This document shows positions 1 to 8,326 of a stretch of DNA of 64,000 nucleotides, piece by piece (within the stretch, counting starts at the first letter, position 1; each line of letters begins with the position of its first letter). Origin of the DNA: an uncultured Clostridia bacterium (GTDB lineage: Bacteria; Bacillota; Clostridia; Oscillospirales; Ruminococcaceae); contig CANQKW010000003.1 in the NCBI GenBank assembly GCA_947624555.1, positions 62,001 to 126,000 on the forward strand, written 5' to 3'. The position numbers were made by a program, and so were the translations under genes. The notes under the pieces are model-generated. The model saw nothing but the letters and a program-made list of their open reading frames with translations. It ran no database searches and was not told the origin of the DNA.

Positions 1-464
1 CCGATAAGCTCAAATTCCGTGTAATCCTTTACCATAACTATTATGCTGTTTCCGCCCGAAACAACAAGGCACATATAAGGCGGCTCAAGCTCTCTGTGAG
101 CAAGATAATTTGCGGCAATATGCCCTCTGATATGATGTACGGGAACAAGCGGTCTGCCTAAGGAATATGACAGACCTTTGGCGTAATTTACCCCCACAAG
201 AAGTGCGCCGATAAGCCCCGGCGCATAGGTCACGGCGACAGCGTCTACCTCCGAGGATTTAAGCGAGGCTTTTTCAAGAGCCTCTGAAACCACTGCGGAA
301 ATGCTTTCACAATGCCGTCTGGAGGCAATTTCGGGGACAACCCCTCCGTATAATCTGTGCTCCTCTATCTGCGTTGCCACGACCGACGAGATTATTTCCC
401 GTCCGTCACGGACGACCGCCGCCGCCGTTTCATCGCAGGAGCTTTCTATCGCTAAAATATCCAT
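1..464 (-). CDS. tsaD: tRNA N6-adenosine threonylcarbamoyltransferase TsaD, N-terminal part (cut by window edge)
   Basis: TsaD transfers the threonylcarbamoyl group to A37 of ANN-decoding tRNAs, working with TsaB and TsaE. Only the first 154 codons are inside the window, so the ORF track misses it. The protein opens with [18 protein letters not shown], the ASKHA phosphate-binding start typical of the family. The metal-binding pair HHIRGH lies at residues 110-115, followed by a VVSGGNS stretch. The ATG at 464 is the natural start because it gives the canonical N-terminus. The DUF6062-type gene lies 19 bp upstream on the same strand, so the two are probably co-transcribed. The C-terminal half is outside the window and cannot be judged. 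Confidence 0.95.
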   Translation of the reverse strand, partial: MDILAIESSCDETAAAVVRDGREIISSVVATQIEEHRLYGGVVPEIASRRHCESISAVVSEALEKASLKSSEVDAVAVTYAPGLIGALLVGVNYAKGLSYSLGRPLVPVHHIRGHIAANYLAHRELEPPYMCLVVSGGNSIIVMVKDYTEFELI

Positions 465-483
465 TTGTCCAATCCTGATTTCG

Positions 484-1170
484 TTATTTTTCTGTCGGTT
501 TTCTTGATGTCAGAAACTCAATCGCCCGCTCTACGGAATTTCTTACGTGCTGCATACCCTCGCTGTGGAGCTTTCCTGCGTTGCGGTAATCAAAACTGTC
601 GCAGAACTCCTTGACATCTTTGTTGAGAGCGTCCGCATACCTTGTAACAAGCATGTTCGTTGCCTCCTGAAAAGCCTTTAGATCGTCCTTTTTCAGCCTT
701 TGCGCAGCGCCCGACATAAGCAGATCATAATGCGGCATACAGATATATTCCTGAGAGGAATAGAGCTTTCTGAACCCCTCATCGTCCCTGAAAAGAGTAT
801 ACAGCGTTTCAAGCGTGTGATTTACGCCCCATTCCGTTTTTGAGCATACAAAGCAGGTTTGTCCCGACGGAGCATTTTTCTTTGACTTTGCGCTCTTTTT
901 GTCAGAGATTTTCTCACGGACAGCCGCAAGGTGCGTGTTGAGCATAAGCGCAAGCGAAAGCCTGTTGTTCTGTTTCAAAAGCATATTGTAGTGCGTCAGG
1001 CAAAATCCCATAGCATTTGTTTCCTCACGAACATCAGGCTCCATCATAGCGGCACCCATAATATATTCGCAGATATGCTCCTCGACTGTATTTCTCATAG
1101 CACACACGGGACAGCCGCAGCGAGGCTCAAACACCTCGTTTACGGGTATCGTGAGCAAACTCTCCCTCAT
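484..1170 (-). CDS. DUF6062-type cysteine-rich protein of unknown function
   Basis: This 228-aa soluble protein resembles the DUF6062 family of Firmicutes; its function is unknown. It carries zinc-finger-like pairs: CGCPVC near residue 18, CLTH in the first third, CFVC mid-protein and CMPH later. The spacing suggests two Cys/His metal sites in an otherwise helical protein. The ORF track starts at 1233, but the ATG at 1170 is preceded by an ideal GGAGG sequence (reads GGAGGGCATT then ATG), and the first 21 track residues look like translated leader. It is upstream of tsaD and probably shares its transcript. The family name is from memory of the N-terminal pattern (TIPVNEVF) and should be confirmed by profile search. 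Confidence 0.75.
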   Translation of the reverse strand: MRESLLTIPVNEVFEPRCGCPVCAMRNTVEEHICEYIMGAAMMEPDVREETNAMGFCLTHYNMLLKQNNRLSLALMLNTHLAAVREKISDKKSAKSKKNAPSGQTCFVCSKTEWGVNHTLETLYTLFRDDEGFRKLYSSQEYICMPHYDLLMSGAAQRLKKDDLKAFQEATNMLVTRYADALNKDVKEFCDSFDYRNAGKLHSEGMQHVRNSVERAIEFLTSRKPTEK

Positions 1171-1189
1171 AATGCCCTCCTGAAAAAAA

Positions 1190-1209
1190 TTCCGAAAAGT
1201 TTTTCGGAA
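1190..1209. repeat. Perfect 9-bp inverted repeat in the leader of the DUF6062-type gene
   Basis: The sequence reads TTCCGAAAA-GT-TTTTCGGAA, a perfect dyad ending 20 bp upstream of the minus-strand start codon. It lies inside the predicted 5' leader of that gene and just upstream of the -35 of the opposing promoter. It could be an operator or an RNA hairpin; no regulator is identifiable. Confidence 0.6.
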
Positions 1210-1225
1210 AATTAGGTGAAAACCC

Positions 1226-1254
1226 TTGAACATCTTCTTATATTGTATTATAAT
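1226..1254 (+). promoter_or_regulatory. Sigma-A promoter for the DNA glycosylase gene
   Basis: TTGAAC, a 17-bp spacer and a perfect TATAAT. The predicted start of transcription, around 1261, leaves a leader of about 26 nt before the TTG start codon at 1287. The element overlaps the opposing promoter for the DUF6062-type gene. Confidence 0.8.
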
Positions 1255-1270
1255 TAAAGAAAATAATCAA
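1242..1270 (-). promoter_or_regulatory. Sigma-A promoter for the DUF6062-type gene and tsaD
   Basis: On the minus strand TTGATT is followed, after a 17-bp spacer, by TACAAT. Its -10 box lies within the spacer of the plus-strand promoter at 1226-1254, so the two promoters face each other and overlap. Confidence 0.6.
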
Positions 1271-1286
1271 GGGGTTTTTAAAAAAA

Positions 1287-2096
1287 TTGAAAATAAAAGT
1301 TAAACTCACGGAAATAAATCCCCGAAAAACATTTTTCTGCGGACAGTGCTTTCGCTGGTGCGAAGGTGAAAGCGGCGTGTTTTCAGGGATAGTAGGCGGC
1401 AAAAAAATCACCGTTTCGGAAAACGGAGAGTTTGCCGAAATTTCGGGCTTTACCGAAAAGGAAGCACGAAAATATTTTGATCTGGATACGGACTACGGGG
1501 AATACATAAAGCGTCTTTCGGCGGACAAAACATTAAAAGCCGCCTGTCAATGCTCTTCGGGCATAAGAATATTGCGGCAGGAACCGTTTGAAACGCTGAT
1601 AAGCTTTATTATCTCTCAGAACAACAATATTCCGCGTATTTCGGGGATAATTTTGCGGCTCTGCGAAAACTTTGGAGAAAAGATAGACGAAAATAATTAT
1701 TCTTTCCCGACAGCAAAACAGCTTTTCGGGATAACCGCCGAAGATATGTCGCCGCTGCGTGCGGGATTTCGCGCACGGTACATAGCAGACGCCGTAAGCA
1801 GGATAAACAGCGGAGAAATCGACTTTGATGAAATTGACGCTCTTCCTCTTGAACAGGCACGGGAAAAGCTAAAGCTCATCACCGGAGTAGGAGATAAGGT
1901 GGCGGACTGCGTTTTGCTTTTCGCTTTCCGCAAAACCGACGCTTTCCCGAAAGATGTATGGGTAAAGCGGCTTATGTCCGAATTTTACCCGAACGGTCTG
2001 CCCGAATGTACTAAAGGCATCGAGGGAATAGCTCAGCAGTATCTGTTCGATTATGTGAGAAATAACAACGGTTTAAAATCCGAAAAAAACGAATAA
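1287..2096 (+). CDS. 8-oxoguanine DNA glycosylase/AP lyase, OGG1 type
   Basis: A bifunctional base-excision repair enzyme of the helix-hairpin-helix superfamily that removes 8-oxoguanine and cleaves the abasic site. The 269-aa protein has the N-terminal OGG domain with GQCFRW at residues 19-24, the QNNNIPRI helix at 111-118, and the HhH motif around ITGVGDKVADC. K204 matches the catalytic lysine of human OGG1 and D223 (in FPKDVWV) the catalytic aspartate. Translation starts at TTG; no closer ATG exists and a promoter lies 33 bp upstream. It is followed 11 bp later by a zinc-ribbon gene in the same transcript. The full set of catalytic residues suggests an active enzyme. Confidence 0.9.
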   Translation: MKIKVKLTEINPRKTFFCGQCFRWCEGESGVFSGIVGGKKITVSENGEFAEISGFTEKEARKYFDLDTDYGEYIKRLSADKTLKAACQCSSGIRILRQEPFETLISFIISQNNNIPRISGIILRLCENFGEKIDENNYSFPTAKQLFGITAEDMSPLRAGFRARYIADAVSRINSGEIDFDEIDALPLEQAREKLKLITGVGDKVADCVLLFAFRKTDAFPKDVWVKRLMSEFYPNGLPECTKGIEGIAQQYLFDYVRNNNGLKSEKNE

Positions 2097-2107
2097 AGGA
2101 GTAAAAT

Positions 2108-2497
2108 ATGATTTGTTTTAACTGTGGAAGAGAAATTACGGACGGCAATAAATTCTGCGTTTACTGCGGAGCGTCGACTGCCGTCAAAGCATTATCGCCC
2201 GATACGGAGGAAATCAAAGATGGAACGCCGAACGTTAACGAAATAATTGAAGAAACAGCGGAAAATGCGGCTCTTCTGCCGGAACGCACAGTCGGTTATC
2301 CTGCCGTTTCGGAGAATATTTCCCGTGCAATAAATCCCGATATTCCAATACAGAACACCGACCTTAATACAAATCTCTCAAAACAAGGTCCTGAGAGAAA
2401 ATACACGATAAAACACATCATAATGTGTCTGATTTCAACGGCTGTTTGTGCAATTGCAGCAGGCATTTTTGCAGGCTTGTATTTTTCCGTTGTTTAG
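2108..2497 (+). CDS. Small zinc-ribbon protein with C-terminal membrane anchor
   Basis: A 129-aa protein of unknown function. The N-terminus is a zinc ribbon with two CxxC pairs (CFNC at 3-6 and CVYC at 17-20), followed by an acidic, low-complexity linker, then one hydrophobic segment at about 103-127 that ends the protein. It should be a tail-anchored membrane protein with the ribbon in the cytoplasm. It follows the OGG1-type gene by 11 bp, with a GGAG ribosome site. The next gene also starts with the same type of ribbon, so this looks like a short relative of the 902-aa protein. Ribbons of this kind (zinc_ribbon_2 type) are common in Firmicutes membrane proteins and do not by themselves predict a function. 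Confidence 0.75.
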   Translation: MICFNCGREITDGNKFCVYCGASTAVKALSPDTEEIKDGTPNVNEIIEETAENAALLPERTVGYPAVSENISRAINPDIPIQNTDLNTNLSKQGPERKYTIKHIIMCLISTAVCAIAAGIFAGLYFSVV

Positions 2498-2549
2498 CAC
2501 AAAATACAAGATGTTTATTGCATTATTTGTACAATTATTCTGAAAAGAA

Positions 2550-2578
2550 TTGACATTCATTGAAAAATGTTGTATAAT
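2550..2578 (+). promoter_or_regulatory. Sigma-A promoter for the 902-aa zinc-ribbon protein
   Basis: A perfect TTGACA, 17-bp spacer and perfect TATAAT. Transcription would begin near 2585, inside a perfect inverted repeat, leaving a leader of about 55 nt. Confidence 0.9.
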
Positions 2579-2582
2579 TAGT

Positions 2583-2600
2583 GTATACTGATAAGTATAC
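2583..2600. promoter_or_regulatory. Candidate operator GTATACT-GATA-AGTATAC
   Basis: A perfect 7-bp inverted repeat with a 4-bp centre begins five bases downstream of the -10 box at 2573-2578, overlapping the expected transcription start. The position is typical of a repressor site. The cognate regulator is unknown. Confidence 0.5.
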
Positions 2601-2639
2601 TTCTTTTAATCTACAAAGTTTTTCAATGGGAGGAATAAT

Positions 2640-5348
2640 ATGTTTTGCGAAAATTGCGGTAAACAACTCATCAGGGGATACTCGTTCTGTCATGAATGCG
2701 GTTCGCCTGTGCCTCCCGAAGTGCTTGAAGAGGGCGGTCTGCCCGCAAGAGGCGGAAATAATTCCGAAGAAGGACAAACTCTGTCGGAACAAGCCGCAGA
2801 CGAAACGTCAGATATTACCGAAACTGCGGCTGAAGTGCAGGCGTCTATGCCCGGAATTGAGCCTCTCAACAAAAACGAGAGCGAAGAAACGCTCGTTTAT
2901 TGCCCGAACTGTGGGGTAAGAATTCAGAAAAACAAGGATTTCTGCGAAAAATGCGGAATGAGGGTCGGGGATAAGCCGACAAATTCCGTGCCGCTTATCA
3001 ATACTCACCCGATTAATCTTGACGGAAGTCCGAACGAATTCGGGGGCAGTGTGGACGATTTGTCCGCAAACGATTTATTCGGCACGGAGTCATATTCTCA
3101 GAGCGATATTGAGGCTCTTAATCAGCAGATGACGAATTTCGGTGCCTCTGCAAGCCTGATGCCCGAAATCAGCGGTATTGCGCCGACTGTCACTCACCAA
3201 AAAGAGCCTGAACCCGGCGCAGAACGCAAGGTCGAGAATTTTTCGATCTCGGAAGGCGATGATTTTCTTCCTGTTTCGGACAATTCCGTCCCGATAATTG
3301 AGGGCTGCTCGATGGACGAAAATCCCGACGAGGACGTTTCTCTTGACCCGTACCCGTTCCTTGGCAATTCAATGGACGATAATATTACGATTGAGGAAGT
3401 AGTTCCTGCTGTCGAGGAAGTTGTTCCTGCTGTGGAGGAAGTTGCTCCTGCTGTGGAAGAAATTGCTCCTGCTGTAGAGGAAATTGCCCCTGCTGTGGAA
3501 GAAATTGCTCCTGCTGTGGAAGAAGTCGCTCCTGTTGCAGAAGAAATTGCCCCTGCTGTGGAAGAAATTGCTCCTGCTGTGGAAGAAGTTGCTCCTGCTG
3601 TCGAGGAAGTTGTTCCTGCTGTGGAGGAAATTGCTCCTGCTGTGGAGGAAGTTGTTCCTGCTGTTGAGAAAGTCGCTCCTGCTGTGGAAGAAATTGCTCC
3701 TGCTGTGGAAGAAATTGCTCCTGCTGTAGAGGAAATTGCCCCTGCTGTGGAGGAAGTTGTTCCTGCTGTGGAGGAAATTGCTCCTGCTGTGGAGGAAATT
3801 GACGACTTTATTCCCGAAGAAATGGGATTTATTGCAGAAAGCTCCCCGATTATCGAAGAAACTGCTGAATTTACGGAAACCGCCTCCGCTGTGAAAACAG
3901 AGCAAAAGCCTGTTGAGGACCTTGATTTCAGACGTCCCGACAAGCCGAAAGCGTCAGCGGAAAATCCCGAAGAAGAGGTTCACGACGGAAATCTCGTATA
4001 CTGCCGCAACTGCGGTCAGGATATGTATGACACTGAGCCCTTCTGCAAAAACTGCGGCGCTCCGTACAAAGGGGCTTACATACCGCCGAAATCCGCTCCC
4101 TCAAAGAGCGCAAACAAGGAATCCCCAAAGGTATTCGGAAAAATCCCGCTCCCGAAGTTTATAGGCATTATTGCGGCAATTTTAGGAGTTACAGCAGCAG
4201 TTCTGTTTTTGGTGCAGCCGTGGCGTATAAAGAGCAACGGCGGCGACCTTACGGGAGATAAGACTCAAACAAGCTCTTCTTCGTCAAGCACTCCTGCTGA
4301 AAGCAGCTCATCCGGAAACCAAAGCAGCTCTTCGTCCGTTTCGTCAAGTACGCAAAGCAACGTTTCCTCTGCCGAGAGCAGTACGTCTTCAGCCGAAAGC
4401 GGCAATTCTTCGGCTGCGTCATCTTCTTCAAAGGCAAGCTCTTCTTCGTCTAAAAAGTCCTCTTCGTCCTCGTCAACCGTCCCCGTGGTGACAGGCACTA
4501 TGAGCGAAAAGGTAAAATCTCTCGAAAGTGACCGTGAAAAAATGATGGACGCTGCGGCACAGCTTGCAGGCGAGGTCGGTAAGATAGAGGCGTTCACTCA
4601 GCACATAATTTACGCTATGGATACTTCTTCACTAAGTGCAGAAAGCTCAAGAAAGGCTTTTTATACCACGAGCTTTGCAAAAAATATGCTGAGCAATCTC
4701 AGTTCGGGAAAATCCACCGTTGACAAGGCGGTTTCGGCGGCGTCACCCAAAAACAGCGAATACAGCTCGCTTTACAGCTCTCTTAAATCGCTCAGGACAA
4801 AATATGAGTCCTATTACAACTTCATAAAATCGCCTTCGGGTGATTATTCGTCCTTTACAAGCACCTGTTCGTCTTATGCGTCGAGCTTTAACAGCGCGCT
4901 TTCAAATCTGAGCCTCAGCAAGTTTATGACAAGCAATTACACCGCAGGCAACAGAAACAGCGCTTATGCGTCTGTGGTAAGCGCAGCAGTCACGGCGATC
5001 AAAAACTCCACGTCAAAGCTCACCACGCTCCAGAGCAAACTGACAGGACTTGGTTCGTCGTTTGACTCTAAGGTTTACAGCACGCTTTCGGACAATATGT
5101 CGACATTTGCAAGCGCAGCAGGTTACACATACAGAGTAAAAGCTTATTCGATAATGCTCAGCGGAGTTTCAAGCGGCTACAGCAGCGCTCTCACGTACAT
5201 AACCTACGCCGACAACACCTTGCAGAGCTTAATTGAAACTTATTCCTACATAAAGGAAAACAGCCTTTCAAACTACAAATCCGGCAGCACCACGCAAATT
5301 TCCAACGCCAACGCCTACGCAAACAACGCTGCGGCAGTTGTAAGATAA
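2640..5348 (+). CDS. 902-aa membrane protein with three zinc ribbons and a heptad-repeat linker
   Basis: Function unknown. Parts in order: zinc ribbon at residues 4-22, second ribbon at about 88-107, an acidic linker, 19 tandem copies of a heptad of the form EEIAPAV at 252-384, third ribbon at about 455-475, a transmembrane helix at about 505-528, a serine-rich stretch at about 540-615, and a helical, Ser/Ala-rich domain to the end. With positive residues before the helix, the ribbons should be cytoplasmic and the last 370 residues outside the membrane. The ATG follows a GGAGG site and a strong promoter. A long-stem terminator follows, so it is probably monocistronic. The ribbons and repeat suggest a scaffold or sensor; that is inference. 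Confidence 0.85.
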   Translation: MFCENCGKQLIRGYSFCHECGSPVPPEVLEEGGLPARGGNNSEEGQTLSEQAADETSDITETAAEVQASMPGIEPLNKNESEETLVYCPNCGVRIQKNKDFCEKCGMRVGDKPTNSVPLINTHPINLDGSPNEFGGSVDDLSANDLFGTESYSQSDIEALNQQMTNFGASASLMPEISGIAPTVTHQKEPEPGAERKVENFSISEGDDFLPVSDNSVPIIEGCSMDENPDEDVSLDPYPFLGNSMDDNITIEEVVPAVEEVVPAVEEVAPAVEEIAPAVEEIAPAVEEIAPAVEEVAPVAEEIAPAVEEIAPAVEEVAPAVEEVVPAVEEIAPAVEEVVPAVEKVAPAVEEIAPAVEEIAPAVEEIAPAVEEVVPAVEEIAPAVEEIDDFIPEEMGFIAESSPIIEETAEFTETASAVKTEQKPVEDLDFRRPDKPKASAENPEEEVHDGNLVYCRNCGQDMYDTEPFCKNCGAPYKGAYIPPKSAPSKSANKESPKVFGKIPLPKFIGIIAAILGVTAAVLFLVQPWRIKSNGGDLTGDKTQTSSSSSSTPAESSSSGNQSSSSSVSSSTQSNVSSAESSTSSAESGNSSAASSSSKASSSSSKKSSSSSSTVPVVTGTMSEKVKSLESDREKMMDAAAQLAGEVGKIEAFTQHIIYAMDTSSLSAESSRKAFYTTSFAKNMLSNLSSGKSTVDKAVSAASPKNSEYSSLYSSLKSLRTKYESYYNFIKSPSGDYSSFTSTCSSYASSFNSALSNLSLSKFMTSNYTAGNRNSAYASVVSAAVTAIKNSTSKLTTLQSKLTGLGSSFDSKVYSTLSDNMSTFASAAGYTYRVKAYSIMLSGVSSGYSSALTYITYADNTLQSLIETYSYIKENSLSNYKSGSTTQISNANAYANNAAAVVR
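3393..3791 (+). repeat. 21-bp tandem repeat, 19 copies, coding for the heptad EE(I/V)(A/V)PAV
   Basis: The unit is close to GAGGAAATTGCTCCTGCTGTG, repeated 19 times in frame. Copies differ mainly at the I/V and A/V codons; one copy reads EEVAPVA and one EKVAPAV. Because the unit is a multiple of three, every reading frame through it is open, which explains the long antisense ORFs in the track. Copy number is likely to vary between strains. Confidence 0.95.
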
Positions 5349-5419
5349 GAAAAACGCTCCCTTATGAGATGCGTCCAAAAATCGGAAAATTTTGGGCGTA
5401 TTTAATAAGGGAGTTTTTC
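5349..5419 (+). terminator. Long-stem terminator after the 902-aa gene
   Basis: AAAAACGCTCCCTTAT pairs with ATAAGGGAGTTTTT (one bulged base), and the inner part ATGCGTCCAAAA pairs with TTTTGGGCGTAT. The 3' arm ends in a T run. It starts directly after the stop codon. Confidence 0.8.
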
Positions 5420-5517
5420 GTTGTACACGAAAACAGCTGCCTATTACTCGGAGAAAAATGAATAACGGATATCTTTGCATTGTGATGAAATTTTCATAAT
5501 TCCCTGCAATATTTAGG

Positions 5518-5546
5518 TTGAAAAATATACGAAAAAGTGCTATAAT
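5518..5546 (+). promoter_or_regulatory. Sigma-A promoter (extended -10) for the operon beginning at 5597
   Basis: TTGAAA, 17-bp spacer ending TGC, then TATAAT, giving the extended TGnTATAAT form. It would start an operon of the RING-like gene, the polytopic protein, ktrB, trmN6 and rsmI. Confidence 0.9.
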
Positions 5547-5596
5547 AAGAATAGATTGCTTTTTTATATTGCTTTATATACCCGAAAGGAGATTTT

Positions 5597-6481
5597 ATGA
5601 ATAGATTTGAAAATAAGCTCTGCCCCGTATGCAGAGCAAGATTTACCGATAAGGCTGACGTTGTAGTCTGCCCGATATGCGGAACGCCGCATCACAGGGT
5701 CTGCTATGAAATAAAGGGAGAATGTTCGCTAAACGAGCTGCATGAAAGCGGATTTGTCTGGAATGGATACCTGCCTGACGAGCCTGTGCCTTCTGACGCC
5801 AATGAAGGTGTAAACGCCGAGATCACGGACTTTTCGGAAAGCAAAACCGACGAAAACGTTTCGGACGAGCCGACTTTTTCAATGTTCGGGGACGACGACG
5901 CAAGTTTTGGCGGATTTTTTAAGATGCTGCGTGACCCTGCTCTGGGCGAGGACGGCGTAAGTATGAGAGAGCTTACCTCTTACTCTGCTACATCACCGTT
6001 CCATTACGGAAAAGCGTTTGAGGCTTTTCGCACGAAAATCGGCGGAAAAAAACGCAGGGTCTATTTCAATTTTGCGTCGGGATTTTTGGCTCCTGCTTTT
6101 CAGTTTTACAGAAAAATGGACGTTTTTGGGCTTATTGTAACGGTAATAATGCTTATTCCTACGTCGATTGCGACTTTTTATCCTGCGTTTTATCAAACGT
6201 CAGCCGCCTATTATCTGCTAAATCTTTTTAATATCGCTTTACTGATAGTGCTTAGCGCTTACGGAGATTATTTTTACTACCGACACGCTGTCAAAAGCAT
6301 AATAAAATTCAGAGGAAATTACAAAGGTGATACTCAGTCGGAAGAGTACTTTGCGGCTCTTGCCGAAAAGGGCAGACCCTCTTTCCTGAGAGCATTTATC
6401 GGATTTTTAATTCTGATGTTTCTTATGGGCGGAATTATGTGGCTGTCGGGAAATGTCTACAGCCCTATAGGATTATTCTAA
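5597..6481 (+). CDS. RING-like zinc-finger membrane protein with DUF2628-like C-terminus
   Basis: A 294-aa protein of unknown function. The N-terminus carries a treble-clef or RING-like finger (prokaryotic RING finger family 1 type): CPVC at 9-12, CPIC and TPHH, then a further cysteine pair up to about residue 43. A polar linker follows. The C-terminal half, with the FNFASGFLAPAFQFYRKM segment and three to four hydrophobic helices, resembles DUF2628 membrane proteins. The start has a GGAG site. The next gene begins 21 bp downstream. Together with the two upstream ribbon proteins it makes three neighbouring proteins that join a zinc finger to membrane helices. The domain assignments come from pattern recognition. 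Confidence 0.75.
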   Translation: MNRFENKLCPVCRARFTDKADVVVCPICGTPHHRVCYEIKGECSLNELHESGFVWNGYLPDEPVPSDANEGVNAEITDFSESKTDENVSDEPTFSMFGDDDASFGGFFKMLRDPALGEDGVSMRELTSYSATSPFHYGKAFEAFRTKIGGKKRRVYFNFASGFLAPAFQFYRKMDVFGLIVTVIMLIPTSIATFYPAFYQTSAAYYLLNLFNIALLIVLSAYGDYFYYRHAVKSIIKFRGNYKGDTQSEEYFAALAEKGRPSFLRAFIGFLILMFLMGGIMWLSGNVYSPIGLF

Positions 6482-6502
6482 GAAATCAGAGGGTAAGGCT
6501 TT

Positions 6503-8308
6503 ATGAAACGTCGGCTGAAACAGTTTTACGACGCATTCGGCGACCGCGGAGTAATGTTTATTCTTTACGCTTTTTCGGTCGTCATAAATGCGCTTATGAC
6601 AATTTGTATGGAACTCCCTGCGGTTTTTCCCGAAGAAATCAGTGCTGCGGGTATTGCTGCGTTTTATTCGGGTAAGGACTGGTCGGCTCTGTTGGGAAAT
6701 ATCAATATTACAGGCGGATTTATACATTCCCTGTTTTATGCGCCGCTGTTTATGGTTTTCGATAATCCGTACGCTCTGTACAAGGCAATGCTCGTAATCA
6801 ATTCCTTTATTGTGAGTTTCATTCCGCTTATCGCTTATCATCTTACGGCAAAGCTCGGCATAGAGCGTGTGCGGTATAAGCTGTTGACTGCGGTGTGCTG
6901 CGGCTTTTATGTTTCCGTTATAACAGGTTCAAAATTCATCACGACAGGTGCGCTGTCCTCGCTTGTGGTGTGGATATTGATATGGTGCATTTTTGCTGCG
7001 TGGGATAAGAAAAACCGCTACACTCGCCTTACATTGTCCGTCCTTATGGGATTTTTGTGCGCTGTCACATTCGGCATTGACGCAGGTCTTATCGCTGCCG
7101 TTCCGGCAGTAGCGATTACAGCTCTTCTGGCAAAGCTTGTCTTTAAGGAGCGCATTGTAAATATACCGGCATTTGGTCTTTCGCTTGCGGTATCGTTTGT
7201 GGCGGAGCATTTTGCCCGAATTGCCGTTGTAAACAGTATCACAAATACCTATACACCGCCCGAATTTTTCTTCAAAGTGAACGAAACGGCATCTCTCAGC
7301 AAGGTTTTCGGCGAGGTGTACGCTTTTATGACCGAAAGTTTCGGTATGGGCGCACTTGCCGCTGCAATTTTTGCAATCGTTATCTTTTCCTGGATAAAAG
7401 AGGGCATAAAAAACAGGGAAACCGTTGACGAAAACGGCACAAAAGTCTATGAGCCTGTTAAGCACAAATACAATATAAGGCTTACTGTTTTTGGAATATA
7501 TCAGTTTCTTCTCACGGGATTGTCAATGGTTCTGCCTATGTTTTCATTTACGGGTCTTGACAGCTCCTGCGCTTTGGGAGAACGTACGTCTTTTCTTGCG
7601 CCGATTGCGCTGCTTTTCGTACTTGTCTTTGTGTTTATTTACGGGATAGATATGAAAAAACTCCTCTTTGGGACAGGAATATATGCGTATTTCTGCCTTT
7701 GCTTTGGTCTGACATATTACAGGAATATCGAAAACGCCGATAAAAGCGAACTTCCACTGCTTGCGCCTTTTCGTTTCGGAGAGAATATCCTGAACGAACC
7801 TACCGGAATGAGCTTTATAATTATGTCGTCGTGCGTATTTTCGGTGTTTGTACTGCTTATCGTTATGTCGTCCTGCACAAGAAAGTACCTCGTGAGGTTT
7901 ATATCCGCAGTAATGATGGCTATTCTGGTGTACAATACTTCGTACAGCGCATTTTATTACCTTCCCGAAACAGCAGAAAAGTTTATCTCGGAGAGCGAAC
8001 CCTACAAGCAGGCGGCTGAATATTTCTACGACAGTCCGCAGTCGCCTCCTATAATCGCTTACAGGACCGACCCTGAGCTTGCTGTGACTCTGCAGTTTTT
8101 AAAGCTGAATACCTCTGTGACGATAATGGAAGAGGACGGCAAAGTGCCCGACTCCTGCCTGCTTATCGCTGAAAACGGCGTCAAAGTTCCATTTGAGGGC
8201 GGCTCTTACGATATTGTCGGAAAAACCGACAGCTATTCCGTTTACGCTTACGGAGAAAGTGCAAGAGACTTCATAAGATACAGCTCGGCGTCTGCGTCGG
8301 GCAGCTGA
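6503..8308 (+). CDS. Large polytopic membrane protein, possibly GT-C-fold glycosyltransferase-like
   Basis: A 601-aa protein with about 10-12 hydrophobic helices from residue 15 to about 490 and a soluble C-terminal tail of roughly 110 residues. The overall plan (an extracytoplasmic first loop with acidic residues, PEEIS, then a long series of helices and a terminal soluble domain) resembles GT-C or ArnT/PMT-type membrane glycosyltransferases, but no diagnostic motif is visible. It has 21 bp to the RING-like gene and 18 bp to ktrB, so it is within one operon. It could equally be an unrelated Clostridia-specific membrane protein; the function is not recognised. Confidence 0.6.
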   Translation: MKRRLKQFYDAFGDRGVMFILYAFSVVINALMTICMELPAVFPEEISAAGIAAFYSGKDWSALLGNINITGGFIHSLFYAPLFMVFDNPYALYKAMLVINSFIVSFIPLIAYHLTAKLGIERVRYKLLTAVCCGFYVSVITGSKFITTGALSSLVVWILIWCIFAAWDKKNRYTRLTLSVLMGFLCAVTFGIDAGLIAAVPAVAITALLAKLVFKERIVNIPAFGLSLAVSFVAEHFARIAVVNSITNTYTPPEFFFKVNETASLSKVFGEVYAFMTESFGMGALAAAIFAIVIFSWIKEGIKNRETVDENGTKVYEPVKHKYNIRLTVFGIYQFLLTGLSMVLPMFSFTGLDSSCALGERTSFLAPIALLFVLVFVFIYGIDMKKLLFGTGIYAYFCLCFGLTYYRNIENADKSELPLLAPFRFGENILNEPTGMSFIIMSSCVFSVFVLLIVMSSCTRKYLVRFISAVMMAILVYNTSYSAFYYLPETAEKFISESEPYKQAAEYFYDSPQSPPIIAYRTDPELAVTLQFLKLNTSVTIMEEDGKVPDSCLLIAENGVKVPFEGGSYDIVGKTDSYSVYAYGESARDFIRYSSASASGS

Positions 8309-8326
8309 AAAGAAAGAAGTGGTTTT

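Noticed and set aside
3393-3791. CRISPR-like repeats
   Set aside because: The copies are directly adjacent with no spacers and code in frame for a heptad.
3194-3943. Antisense 249-aa ORF with ISSTAGA repeats, and other long ORFs in the repeat region
   Set aside because: The 21-bp repeat has no stop codon in any frame, so all frames are open. The real frame has zinc ribbons, a membrane helix and a promoter.
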